From: Microtetraspora glauca
Lineage (GTDB): Bacteria > Actinomycetota > Actinomycetes > Streptosporangiales > Streptosporangiaceae
Direction of reading: 5' to 3'
NCBI GenBank assembly: GCA_001570385.1
Contig: BBYL01000007.1
Coordinates: 310,001 to 374,000, forward strand
DNA: 64,000 nucleotides
In this document: positions 1 through 7,382 of the stretch, piece by piece
Numbering within the stretch: position 1 is the stretch's first letter
Layout: each line of letters starts with the position of its first letter
Translations under genes and position numbers: made by a program
The notes under the pieces: generated by a model
What the model saw: the letters and a program-made list of their open reading frames with translations, nothing else
Told to the model about the DNA's origin: nothing
The model's database searches: none

Positions 1-909
1 GTGCTGGAGGTGGACGAGAAGTACCTCCCGGAGGTGCTCGACACCACCCAGGCCGGGGTGGTCTGCCTCATGAACCTGAGCCGCGACCAGATGGACCGCG
101 CGGCCGAGATCTGGCTGCTGGCCCAGAAGTGGCGGCGTGCCCTCGCCTCGCGGCCGACGCTCGTGATCGCCAACTGCGACGACCCGCTGGTGGCCTGGGC
201 CGCGTCCGGCGCGGCCAGAGTCAGCTGGGTGGCCGCGGGCCAGCGCTGGCGCGAGGACTCCTGGTGCTGCCCCGAGTGCGGCGGTCCGCTGGATCGCAAG
301 GGCGCCGACTGGGCCTGCCGGGAGTGCGTGTTCCGCCGTCCCACGCCGTCCTGGGTGCTCGACGGTGAGGACGTGATCGACCCGCGCGGCCAACGCTGGC
401 GGCTGGACCTGCAGCTTCCCGGCCAGGCCAACCGCGCCAACGGCGCGATCGCCCTCGCCACCGTGGCGGCGTTCGGACTCGAACCCGGCCACGCGCTCCT
501 GGGGTTGCGCGAGGTCACCTCGGTCGCGGGGCGCTACACCACGGTCGAGCGGGACGGGCGGTCGCTGCGCCTGCTGCTCGCGAAGAACCCGGCGGGCTGG
601 CTGGAGGCCTTCGACGTCTCCGACCCCGCGCTGCCGATCATCCTGTCGGTCAACGCGCAGGGGCCCGACGGCCGGGACACGTCCTGGCTCTGGGACGTGG
701 ACTACCGCATTCTCATGGGGCGTCCCGTCCTGGTCACCGGCGAGCGTCGCCGCGACCTCGCCCTCCGGCTGTACGTGGCGGGCGTGCCGTTCCAGCTCTG
801 CGACTCGTTCGGGCAGGCGGTCGCCGTGCTGCCGCCCGGCCGGATCGACGTGATCGCCAACTACACCGCCTTCCAGCAGATCCGAACGGAGTTCGGCCGT
901 GCGGAGTGA
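1..909 (+). CDS. murT: Lipid II isoglutaminyl synthase, MurT subunit (5' truncated)
   Basis: MurT is the Mur-ligase-like subunit that, with GatD, amidates the D-glutamate of lipid II stem peptides at the cytoplasmic membrane. The 302 visible residues hold a cysteine cluster typical of MurT (Cys89, Cys90, Cys93, then Cys106 and Cys109) and the C-terminal domain seen in MurT (DUF1727). The family is normally about 410 residues, so roughly the first 110, including the ATP-binding loop, lie before the window. The GTG at base 1 is therefore probably an internal codon. GatD follows after 33 bases, which supports the call. Confidence 0.9.
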   Translation: MLEVDEKYLPEVLDTTQAGVVCLMNLSRDQMDRAAEIWLLAQKWRRALASRPTLVIANCDDPLVAWAASGAARVSWVAAGQRWREDSWCCPECGGPLDRKGADWACRECVFRRPTPSWVLDGEDVIDPRGQRWRLDLQLPGQANRANGAIALATVAAFGLEPGHALLGLREVTSVAGRYTTVERDGRSLRLLLAKNPAGWLEAFDVSDPALPIILSVNAQGPDGRDTSWLWDVDYRILMGRPVLVTGERRRDLALRLYVAGVPFQLCDSFGQAVAVLPPGRIDVIANYTAFQQIRTEFGRAE

Positions 910-942
910 CCACGGCCGCCGCCCGACGAGTGGAGTCTCGGC

Positions 943-1650
943 ATGACCTCTCACCTTCGCCTTGTCTGGATCTATCCTGACCTGCTCAGCACGTACGGCG
1001 ACCAGGGCAACGTCCTGGTCCTGGAGCAGCGGGCCCGTGCGCGCGGCATGTCGGTCGAGACGGTCCACGTACGATCCTCCGACCCGGTGCCCGAGCAGGG
1101 GGACATCTACCTGATCGGCGGCGGTGAGGACCGGCCGCAGATCCTGGGCGCCGAGCGGCTGCGCAAGGACGGCGGCCTGCACCGGGCGATCGGCCGGGGG
1201 GCCGCGCTCCTGGCCGTCTGCGCCGGTTACCAGATCATGGGCACGGTCTTCGGCGGCGAGGAGGGCCAGCCGGTGCCCGGCATCGGCCTGCTCGACATCA
1301 GCTCCGGCCGTGGCGAGCGGCGCGCGGTCGGCGAGCTGGCCGCCGAGGTGGACCCGGCGTTGGGCGTGCCCACGCTGACGGGCTTCGAGAACCACATGGG
1401 CGTCACCCGGCTGGGGCCGGGCGTGCGGCCGCTGTCCCGGACGATCGTCGGCACGGGCAACGGCGACGGCACCGAGGGCTGCTACGCCGGCAAGGTGATC
1501 GGCACCTACCTGCACGGGCCCGCTCTGGCCCGCAACCCCGGCCTCGCCGACCTGCTGCTGGCCTGGACGGCCGGACCGCTCGCCCCGATCGATGACACGT
1601 GGTACCAGCGCCTGCGCGAGGAGCGGCTCGCCGCCGTCCTGCCCGGCTGA
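943..1650 (+). CDS. gatD: Lipid II isoglutaminyl synthase, GatD glutaminase subunit
   Basis: A 235-residue class I glutamine amidotransferase of the CobB/CobQ type that supplies ammonia to MurT for peptidoglycan amidation. The nucleophile is Cys93 in LLAVCAGYQ and the paired histidine is in GTYLHGP near residue 191. The N-terminal YPDLLSTYGDQGN is characteristic of GatD. It lies directly after murT on the same strand, so the two are very likely co-transcribed. Start ATG at 943 has no strong ribosome binding site, which fits translation coupled to murT. Confidence 0.93.
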   Translation: MTSHLRLVWIYPDLLSTYGDQGNVLVLEQRARARGMSVETVHVRSSDPVPEQGDIYLIGGGEDRPQILGAERLRKDGGLHRAIGRGAALLAVCAGYQIMGTVFGGEEGQPVPGIGLLDISSGRGERRAVGELAAEVDPALGVPTLTGFENHMGVTRLGPGVRPLSRTIVGTGNGDGTEGCYAGKVIGTYLHGPALARNPGLADLLLAWTAGPLAPIDDTWYQRLREERLAAVLPG

Positions 1651-1672
1651 TCCGGCGGACCGGGCCCGCGCG

Positions 1673-2035
1673 TCAGTAGACCAGGGCCTGGACGCCGTCG
1701 GCCAGGATCTCCTCGACGAAGGTGGACGCGCCGGCGATCCGGACGCCGTCGATGACGTCGTCGATCGTGATGCCGCGCCGTGCCGCGCACTGGGTGCAGA
1801 GGGTCACCCTGCCGCCGGCGAGTACGGCGTCGAGCAGGTCCGCCAGCGGGGCGGCCTCCTCCAGGTTGAACTCCTTCGCCCGGCCGGGCAGCGCGAACCA
1901 GGAGGATTCGCCGGTCAGCCACAGGGACACCGGGACTCCGCTGACCAGGGCGGCTGCGGCGACAGTGAACGCCTGGTTGCACCGTTCCGGCGCGTCCGCC
2001 CCGGCCGTGACCTTGATGACCAGAGATCGTGCCAT
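1673..2035 (-). CDS. DsrE/DsrF-like family protein
   Basis: A 120-residue protein with the DsrE-like alpha/beta fold pattern: a beta strand at the N-terminus (SLVIKVTAG), a hydrophobic helix (AFTVAAAALVSG), then a strand and a CTQCAARRG motif near residues 80-88. Some family members relay sulfur through cysteine; here Cys80 and Cys83 form a CxxC, so a redox or sulfur role is possible but unproven. It converges on gatD (23-base gap). TAGGCT lies 6 bases upstream of the ATG with no ribosome binding site, suggesting a leaderless mRNA. Confidence 0.72.
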   Translation of the reverse strand: MARSLVIKVTAGADAPERCNQAFTVAAAALVSGVPVSLWLTGESSWFALPGRAKEFNLEEAAPLADLLDAVLAGGRVTLCTQCAARRGITIDDVIDGVRIAGASTFVEEILADGVQALVY

Positions 2036-2123
2036 GCCCGCAGCCTACATCCGCCGCAAAGCCATACAAGGTGGACATAGCGGCCGGGCCGGACGGCCAT
2101 GACACGCCCTAAGCTCGTATCCC

Positions 2124-2621
2124 ATGGACGTACACCCTGACCTTGAGCCGATCGCCTTCCTGCTCGGCCGCTGGGAGGGAGCCGGCGTGGTCGGCTACCC
2201 CACGATGGAGAGCGCGAACTTCGGGCAGGAAGTCGTTTTCGGGCACAACGGCAAGCCGTTCCTGACGTACAACAGCCGGACCTGGCTGCTCGACGGCGAG
2301 GGCAACAAGGTGCGGCCGCTGTCGACCGAGTCGGGCTTCTGGCGCATCCAGCCGGAGCGCCAGATCGAGGTGTGCCTCGCCCACCCGACCGGCATCGTCG
2401 AGATCTACCTGGGCGAGGTCGTCTTCCACAAGATCGAGCTGCGGACCGACGTCGTGGCCCGCACCGACACCGCGAAGGAGTACTCCGCGGGTCACCGGCT
2501 CTACGGCCTGGTCAACGGCAACCTCATGTACGCGTACGACATGGCGGCCATGGGGCACCCGCTGCAGTCCCACACCTCGGCCGAGCTGAAGAAGGTGGCC
2601 GACTTCACGCCCGACGAATAG
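2124..2621 (+). CDS. FABP-like / nitrobindin-type heme-binding family protein
   Basis: 165 residues matching the actinobacterial fatty-acid-binding-protein-like family (UPF0678/DUF1794, nitrobindin fold). The N-terminal LGRWEGAGVVGYPT is the family signature, and the C-terminal half carries a strand rich in Tyr/His (YDMAAMGHPLQSH) where the heme-ligating histidine sits in nitrobindins. The expected role is a beta-barrel that binds heme or a hydrophobic ligand in the cytoplasm; function is not established for this member. TAAGCT ends 8 bases before the ATG, so the transcript may be nearly leaderless. Confidence 0.82.
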   Translation: MDVHPDLEPIAFLLGRWEGAGVVGYPTMESANFGQEVVFGHNGKPFLTYNSRTWLLDGEGNKVRPLSTESGFWRIQPERQIEVCLAHPTGIVEIYLGEVVFHKIELRTDVVARTDTAKEYSAGHRLYGLVNGNLMYAYDMAAMGHPLQSHTSAELKKVADFTPDE

Positions 2622-2715
2622 GCCCGCCGCACCGGCCGGTTCACGGCCGAAACTCATCTGTCACGCCCGGCCCCTCCCGACCGATATCTACCTACGGACC
2701 GGACGAGGAGGGGCG

Positions 2716-3681
2716 ATGAGGCCACGGGCGTTGGTGCTGGCGCCGATGCGGGGTCCCGCGTGGGCGCGGCTGCGGGAGCTGGCCGACGTTATCTACGAGC
2801 CGGTACTCCCTCGGCGCCCGTTCCGGACCCAGCCGGCGAAGGAACTGGCCGCCCGCCTGGCGGCCGAACACGCCCGCATCCTCATCACCGAGGCCGACGA
2901 GGTGAACGGGCCGGTGCTCGACCTGCCCCTGATGGTGATCGGCTGTACGCGGCCGGAGCCGGTCAACGTGGACGTCGCGGCGGCCACGGCCCGCGGGATC
3001 CCGGTGCTGTGCGCTCCCGGGCGCGACGCCGACGGGGTCGCCGAGCTCACCCTCGCCCTGCTGCTCGCCGTCGGCCGCCGGTTGCTGGTGGCCGACCGCG
3101 ACGCCCGGACGGGCCGCGCCCACGAGGAGCGGGAGCCCCACCGGTCCTGGGAGCTCGCCGGCCGCACCTTCGGCATCGTGGGTTCCGGCCCGTCGGTGCG
3201 TGCGGTGACCTGGAGGGTGAAGGGGCTCGGCATGCGCGTGATCGCCCACGGCCCCGACTCCCCGAAGGGACGCCACGGCCTCGACCGGCTGCTCGCCGAG
3301 GCGGACGTGGTCTCCGTGCACGGAGCGGGCGGCAGCCTCGTGGACACCGGTGCGGGCACGATCATGGGTGCCGCCGAGTTCGCGGCCATGAAACCGGGCT
3401 CGATCTTCATCAACACCGGCCGGGCCGACCTGCACGACATGGACGCGCTGACCGGCGCGCTCAAGGCCGGGCATCTCGGCGGCGCCGCGCTCGACCACGC
3501 CCCGGAGGAGCCGGACCATCCCCTGGCCGGCATGGACAACGTCCTGCTCACCCCGCGGATCGGCGACGCGACGTACGACACCGAGGTGAACCACACGCGG
3601 ATGATCTGCGGGGACATCGTGCGGTTGCTCGGCGGAGAGCCCCCGCTGCACTGCGTCAACCCCGAGGTCCTCCGCGCGTAG
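2716..3681 (+). CDS. D-isomer-specific 2-hydroxyacid dehydrogenase family, degenerate active site
   Basis: 321 residues with the two-domain D-2-hydroxyacid dehydrogenase layout: substrate domain, NAD-binding Rossmann domain in the middle, return to the substrate domain at the end. The Rossmann loop reads GIVGSGPSV, so the third glycine of GxGxxG is missing. The catalytic Arg is kept in NTGRADL and the Glu in APEEPDHPL, but the catalytic His (normally LTPHIG) is Arg in LTPRIGDAT. It is unlikely to be a normal dehydrogenase and may be a binding or regulatory paralog. The ribosome binding site GAGGAGGGG lies 6 bases before the ATG. Confidence 0.82.
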   Translation: MRPRALVLAPMRGPAWARLRELADVIYEPVLPRRPFRTQPAKELAARLAAEHARILITEADEVNGPVLDLPLMVIGCTRPEPVNVDVAAATARGIPVLCAPGRDADGVAELTLALLLAVGRRLLVADRDARTGRAHEEREPHRSWELAGRTFGIVGSGPSVRAVTWRVKGLGMRVIAHGPDSPKGRHGLDRLLAEADVVSVHGAGGSLVDTGAGTIMGAAEFAAMKPGSIFINTGRADLHDMDALTGALKAGHLGGAALDHAPEEPDHPLAGMDNVLLTPRIGDATYDTEVNHTRMICGDIVRLLGGEPPLHCVNPEVLRA

Positions 3682-3734
3682 CCGGGACCGGGGTTCCCAG
3701 AGCTCTCAGGACCCCTGAGAACTCTCTGGACATG

Positions 3735-3960
3735 AAAGAACCCCGGGCGCGCTCCGCCTCGAGGATGAGGCGGGCCGGCTGGACCAAGACGCGGGATGTC
3801 TCCCACGCCGCCGGCTGCCCGGGGTTCCGGTGTCTGTCGAGGATTCGCCGGACGTCGTACGACATCCGGACGGAGGTCCGAATGGACGGCGTCCTAGCGG
3901 ACAGCCACCTCGCTAGTCCAAGAATGAATCACCATTGTCTGGACCACCTCCTTTCTGCGT
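3735..3960 (-). ncRNA. Candidate small transcript with a 13-codon ORF and branched 3' fold
   Basis: On the minus strand a promoter-like pair (3996-3967) precedes a short ORF (3935-3894) and a fold. An 11-bp perfect outer stem pairs 3738-3748 with 3817-3827. Inside it are a 7-bp hairpin (3754-3760 with 3767-3773) and a second arm (3774-3779 with 3810-3815, topped by 3791-3796 with 3801-3808), a three-way junction. Minus-strand U-rich bases follow the outer stem. This looks like a roughly 225-nt independent transcript ending in a complex terminator or structured RNA. No known RNA family was recognised. Expression is inference. Confidence 0.45.
3894..3935 (-). CDS. 13-residue peptide ORF with near-perfect ribosome binding site
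   Basis: The ORF reads MVIHSWTSEVAVR and stops at TAG. Upstream, minus-strand bases 3956-3941 complement the 16S rRNA 3' end over 15 of 16 positions, with GGAGGT 10 bases from the ATG. Such a strong site in front of so short an ORF is unusual and suggests a leader peptide or a translated small RNA. It lies inside the small transcript described at 3735-3960. No family was recognised, and whether the peptide or the act of translation matters cannot be told. Confidence 0.45.
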   Translation of the reverse strand: MVIHSWTSEVAVR

Positions 3961-3966
3961 GCCTGT

Positions 3967-3996
3967 ACGTTATGCGACGCCTTCGGAGAGCGGCAA
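3967..3996 (-). promoter_or_regulatory. Promoter for the small minus-strand transcript
   Basis: Minus strand TTGCCG (3996-3991), an 18-base spacer, then TAACGT (3972-3967). This fits the actinobacterial vegetative consensus of TTGAC-like and TANNNT hexamers. It predicts a start near 3960, about 10 bases before the ribosome binding site of the 13-codon ORF. Confidence 0.4.
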
Positions 3997-4004
3997 GCGA
4001 ATTA

Positions 4005-4028
4005 ATCGGCAGGTCGATTTGTGCCGAT
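4005..4028. promoter_or_regulatory. Inverted repeat upstream of nur
   Basis: Arms ATCGGCA (4005-4011) and TGCCGAT (4022-4028) are perfect inverted copies separated by 10 bases. The repeat lies 31 bases before the nur start and upstream of its TACACT hexamer. It could be an operator for the regulator or for the divergent small transcript. Confidence 0.35.
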
Positions 4029-4058
4029 CGGCGGTCCTGAGACTCGTACACTCTGTGC

Positions 4059-4469
4059 ATGACCGACACTTGGCACGAGGAGTTGCGGGCACGCGGCTAC
4101 CGGGTCACACCCCAGCGTCAACTGGTGCTGGAGGCGGTCACCTCGCTCGGTCACGCGACGCCTGAGGACATCTGCTCGCGGGTCCAGGAGACGGCGCGCG
4201 GCGTCAACATCTCCACGGTCTACCGCACGCTGGAGCTCCTCGAAGAGCTCGGCATGGTCACCCACACCCATCTGGGTCACGGTGCGCCCACCTACCACCT
4301 GGCCTCCGAGGCCGACCACGTCCACCTGGTCTGCCGGGGCTGCGACGAGGTGACCGAGGTCCGGCCGGAGCTGGTGCAGGGTCTGGTCGGCACGCTTGAG
4401 GACGAGCTCGGCTTCGCCACCGACGTCCGCCACCTGACCGTCTTCGGCCGCTGCCGCAACTGCCGCTGA
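4059..4469 (+). CDS. nur: Fur-family regulator, probable nickel-responsive Nur
   Basis: 136 residues. The DNA-binding half has the Fur winged helix with STVYRTLELLEELG. The stretch HLGHGAPTYHLA followed by HVHLVCRGC matches what I recall of the Streptomyces Nur regulator more closely than Fur, Zur or PerR. Two CxxC motifs (CRGC, and CRNC at the C-terminus) would bind structural zinc. Nur represses nickel uptake when nickel is sufficient; a matching operator lies before the cbiMN gene at 41.2 kb. TACACT sits 6 bases upstream of the ATG without a ribosome binding site, suggesting leaderless translation. Confidence 0.78.
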   Translation: MTDTWHEELRARGYRVTPQRQLVLEAVTSLGHATPEDICSRVQETARGVNISTVYRTLELLEELGMVTHTHLGHGAPTYHLASEADHVHLVCRGCDEVTEVRPELVQGLVGTLEDELGFATDVRHLTVFGRCRNCR

Positions 4470-4522
4470 TCTCGCGGGCTCCCGAGGCGCGCGGCCGTGA
4501 AGCGCGGCAATAGCCTTGAGGC

Positions 4523-5554
4523 ATGCGCAGCCCTTTGCTGGACACACCCGGAGCCGTCGCCGCAGAAGCCCCCGACGCGACGGTCGCCGCTCACTACGGG
4601 GAGCCCTTCGCCGAGCAGCGTGCGCTCGCGAGCGGTCAGGCCGTCGTCGACCGGAGCGACCGCGAGGTCGTCCGCGTCTCCGGCCCCGACCGGCTGAGCT
4701 GGCTCAACAGCCTGAGCTCGCAGAAGCTCGACGATCTCGCGCCCGGCACCCCCGCCCAGACGCTGTTCCTCGACCCGCAGGGCCGGATCGAGCACCATCT
4801 CGTCCTGATCGACGACGGCGAGGCGGTCTGGGCGCACGTCGAGCCGGGCACGGCCGCCGAACTGGTCGCCTTCCTGGAGAAGATGCGGTTCATGCTGCGG
4901 GTGGAGATCGCCGACGTGACCTCCGACTACGCCGTGGTCTCCGTCGCCGCTCCCGGCGGTGCCATACACCTGCCGGACTCCCTGCCTGCCGGGACCGTCG
5001 TCGTCGGCGGTGACCTCCTGATCCCTCGCGTACGGCTGGCGAGCGTGGCGGCGGACCTGGGGCTCCGGCTGGCCGGGCTGTGGGCCTACGAGGCGTTGCG
5101 CATCGAGGCGCACATGCCGCGTCTCGGCTTCGACACCGACCACAAGACGATCCCGCACGAGGTCGGCTGGATCGGAGAGGCGGTGCATCTCAGCAAGGGG
5201 TGCTACCGCGGCCAGGAGACGGTCGCCCGTGTCCACAACCTGGGCCACCCGCCCCGCCGGCTGGTCTTCCTGCACCTGGACGGCAGCGTGGACACCCTGC
5301 CGGCGCACGGCGCCGCGGTGACGCTGGGCGCGGAGGGCGCCGGGGCGCCGGAGGCGGGGCAGATCGGCTTCGTCGGCTCGGCGGCCCGCCACTACGAGCT
5401 CGGCCCGATCGCGCTGGCCGTCGTGAAGCGGACCGTCCCGGTGGACGCGGTCCTGCTCGCCGGCGGCGTGGCCGCGACACAGGAGGTCGTCGTCCCCCCG
5501 GACGCGGGCCGCAACGTCCAGATCGACCCCGCCCTGCGCCGCCGGATCCGCTGA
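4523..5554 (+). CDS. ygfZ: YgfZ/GcvT-like folate-binding protein
   Basis: 343 residues of the folate-binding GcvT-like fold. The signature KGCYRGQE, with its conserved cysteine, is present near residue 230, followed by RVHNLGHPPRRL. Family members assist assembly or repair of iron-sulfur enzymes (as in MiaB maturation) using tetrahydrofolate. It lies 53 bases after nur on the same strand but has its own TAGCCT hexamer 6 bases before the ATG, so it is probably transcribed separately as a leaderless message. A bidirectional terminator follows at 5731-5764. Confidence 0.88.
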   Translation: MRSPLLDTPGAVAAEAPDATVAAHYGEPFAEQRALASGQAVVDRSDREVVRVSGPDRLSWLNSLSSQKLDDLAPGTPAQTLFLDPQGRIEHHLVLIDDGEAVWAHVEPGTAAELVAFLEKMRFMLRVEIADVTSDYAVVSVAAPGGAIHLPDSLPAGTVVVGGDLLIPRVRLASVAADLGLRLAGLWAYEALRIEAHMPRLGFDTDHKTIPHEVGWIGEAVHLSKGCYRGQETVARVHNLGHPPRRLVFLHLDGSVDTLPAHGAAVTLGAEGAGAPEAGQIGFVGSAARHYELGPIALAVVKRTVPVDAVLLAGGVAATQEVVVPPDAGRNVQIDPALRRRIR

Positions 5555-5556
5555 AA

Positions 5557-5589
5557 GCTGTGCCTGATTGCCGCGCCTTCGGCACGGCG
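5557..5589 (+). repeat. Intergenic repeat, copy 1 (33 bp)
   Basis: This copy and the one at 5690-5722 agree at 31 of 33 positions. The core can fold as an imperfect GC hairpin around a TTCG loop. Two copies within 170 bases of untranslated DNA suggest a dispersed intergenic element, to be judged by its copy number in the rest of the genome. Confidence 0.6.
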
Positions 5590-5689
5590 GGCTCGGGGCG
5601 CCTTTGAGGCGACTCGTGCCCTCCTTGCTCGGGGTCGCTCGTGCCTCGCTCCCCGCTCGCTCGTCGGTTACTTCCCCGCCGCGCCCCTC

Positions 5690-5722
5690 GCTGTGCTTGA
5701 TTGCCGCGCCTTCGGTACGGCG
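5690..5722 (+). repeat. Intergenic repeat, copy 2 (33 bp)
   Basis: Direct second copy of the 5557-5589 unit, differing by two C-to-T changes. The spacer between copies is GC-rich and holds further short repeats of CTCG-type sequence but no convincing gene. Confidence 0.6.
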
Positions 5723-5730
5723 AAAAGTAA

Positions 5731-5764
5731 CGGCGTGATCGCGCGTTTCCGCGTGATCACGCCG
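5731..5764. terminator. Bidirectional terminator between ygfZ and the secreted repeat protein
   Basis: CGGCGTGATC (5731-5740) pairs with GATCACGCCG (5755-5764). TTTT follows on the plus strand and TTACTTTT on the minus strand, so it can end both convergent transcripts. Confidence 0.75.
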
Positions 5765-5778
5765 TTTTGGTAGGAGTC

Positions 5779-6591
5779 CTACTTCGTCCAGATGGCGGCG
5801 TACTTGCCGTCCTCGCTGTTCACCTGGACGGGGAAGTAGCCCTCCCCCTTGAGCTTGTCGAACCTGCTCTGGTAACCCGAGCTCGACATCCCGGTGTACT
5901 CGAACCAGCCGCCGATCTTGTCGTTGCGCCAGACCGCCGTGTAGGTGCCGCCGGGACCCACGGCGACATAGCCGGGGCGGTAGCCGTTGGCGACCCGCGC
6001 CTTGAACTCCGCCTCATGCTCGGCGAAGGTCTTGTTCGCGGTGACCTCCCACCGGACGCCGGAGGAGTTGGCCGACCAGATCGCGGCGTACATCGGGGAG
6101 GCGGCGGTGCCGTACACGTCGACCGACGTCGGCACGAGGCCGTTGCCGATGGCGGCGGCGTTGGCCGCGGCGAACTGCGCGGAGGTCATGTTGTGCCGGG
6201 CGACGAACTTGTCCGACTTCTTCACGAACACCGCGGCGAAGCGCGCGGCGTCGCCGCTGCCCGTCGCCGTGACGACCGTCGGCTGATAGCCCTTGGCGGT
6301 GTACTCGTCGAACCGCTTTTGATAGCCCTGCGATGACATGTCCTGGTACATGGCCCAGGCAGTACCGGACGACTTGACCCACACGCCGGCGTAGCTGGAC
6401 CCGGAGGAGATGCTCAGGCTGACGGGTACGTAGCCCTTGCCGCTCAACTCGTGGAACTTCTGGACCTGCTGGGCCGATGTGATGCCGTGATAGGCGATGG
6501 ACGCGGACGACGCCTGGGCGTGAGCCGCGACCGGCGCTCCCGCCACAGCCAAGGCGACGCCCGTGATCGCGATCTTTCCGGTGATGCGCAT
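5779..6591 (-). CDS. Secreted protein made of bacterial tandem repeats
   Basis: 271 residues starting MRITGKIAITG, a Sec signal peptide with cleavage likely after AHA (near residue 24). The remainder is about five repeats of roughly 45 residues, each with GY-P-V, then a Tyr-Ala-x-W strand (AGVWVKSS, YAAIWSA, YTAVWRN, YAAIWTK) and a G-x-S or T-x-x-x-F helix. This matches the repeat domain known from polyglycine hydrolases (BTRD1). No serine-protease domain is present, so it is a repeat-only exported protein. The start at 6591 was chosen because GGGAGG precedes it; an upstream in-frame ATG would add a charged tail before the signal. Confidence 0.75.
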   Translation of the reverse strand: MRITGKIAITGVALAVAGAPVAAHAQASSASIAYHGITSAQQVQKFHELSGKGYVPVSLSISSGSSYAGVWVKSSGTAWAMYQDMSSQGYQKRFDEYTAKGYQPTVVTATGSGDAARFAAVFVKKSDKFVARHNMTSAQFAAANAAAIGNGLVPTSVDVYGTAASPMYAAIWSANSSGVRWEVTANKTFAEHEAEFKARVANGYRPGYVAVGPGGTYTAVWRNDKIGGWFEYTGMSSSGYQSRFDKLKGEGYFPVQVNSEDGKYAAIWTK

Positions 6592-6660
6592 GACCCTCCC
6601 CGGGGGTAATGGATGATCCAAACCTGGGCGAGGCAAGACCCTAACAGAGGAAGATCGGCG

Positions 6661-7086
6661 TCAGACCTCCAGTAGTAAGGTGATCGGCCCGTCATTTGTC
6701 AATGACACTTTCATATCGGCACCGAAAACTCCGGTCTCCACGCGGGCGCCCAGGGCTCTCAGCTCGGCCACGACCGCCTCGACCAGCGGCTCCGCGACGG
6801 GGCCGGGCGCGGCCGCCTGCCACGTCGGACGCCGTCCCTTTCGGGCGTCGCCGTACAGTGTGAACTGGCTCACAACGAGGAGTGGCGCGCCGACGTCCGA
6901 GCACGACTTCTCGCCATGCAGGACGCGCAGCCCCCAGAGCTTGCCGGCGAGCCGGGCCGCCCCGGCGGGCCCGTCGGTGTGTGTCGCCCCGACGAGGACG
7001 AGCAGGCCCGGCTCGTCGATCGCCCCCACGACCTGACCGTCGACCACGACTGACGCGGAGCTGACCCGCTGTACGACCGCACGCAT
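6661..7086 (-). CDS. dtd: D-aminoacyl-tRNA deacylase
   Basis: 141 residues. DTD removes D-amino acids (and glycine mischarged on tRNA-Ala) from tRNA. Both active-site motifs are visible: SQFTLYGD near residues 77-84 and [11 protein letters not shown] at the C-terminus (a variant of NxGPVT). The start MRAVVQRV is the usual family N-terminus, so the ATG at 7086 was chosen over the longer frame. The gene is divergent from the asparaginase gene across about 300 bases holding promoters but no further gene. Confidence 0.94.
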   Translation of the reverse strand: MRAVVQRVSSASVVVDGQVVGAIDEPGLLVLVGATHTDGPAGAARLAGKLWGLRVLHGEKSCSDVGAPLLVVSQFTLYGDARKGRRPTWQAAAPGPVAEPLVEAVVAELRALGARVETGVFGADMKVSLTNDGPITLLLEV

Positions 7087-7382
7087 GGCCCCGCATTCTG
7101 CCATGTCCGCATTCTGGTGGCAGGTCCCGTAGAGCCGGGATCGCCGCTTCAAGTGACAACCCCCGGCTCATCGAGAGGCACGGTCGATCGCGGACCGCCG
7201 GCGAGTCCGGCCTACTGGTGTGGGGCGGTGTCGCGGCGGCCTGCCCGCCGACTGATGACGACACGAGTGGCGGACAGGAACATCGCCCGCGTACGGCCGG
7301 AGCGGACTGCGGACTGAACAGGGAGGATTGGCTGTAGATCGGGTGGGACGGGGGACCTCCTGTAAATGCGTACACTCGCCGT

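Noticed and set aside
3656..3865. 69-codon minus-strand frame across the small structured transcript
   Set aside because: It has coding-like codons in part but no ribosome binding site, is in another frame from the 13-codon ORF, and runs into the hydroxyacid dehydrogenase gene.
3941..3956. Plus-strand match to the 16S rRNA 3' end, possible rRNA fragment
   Set aside because: Only 16 bases match; read on the minus strand it is simply a full ribosome binding site.
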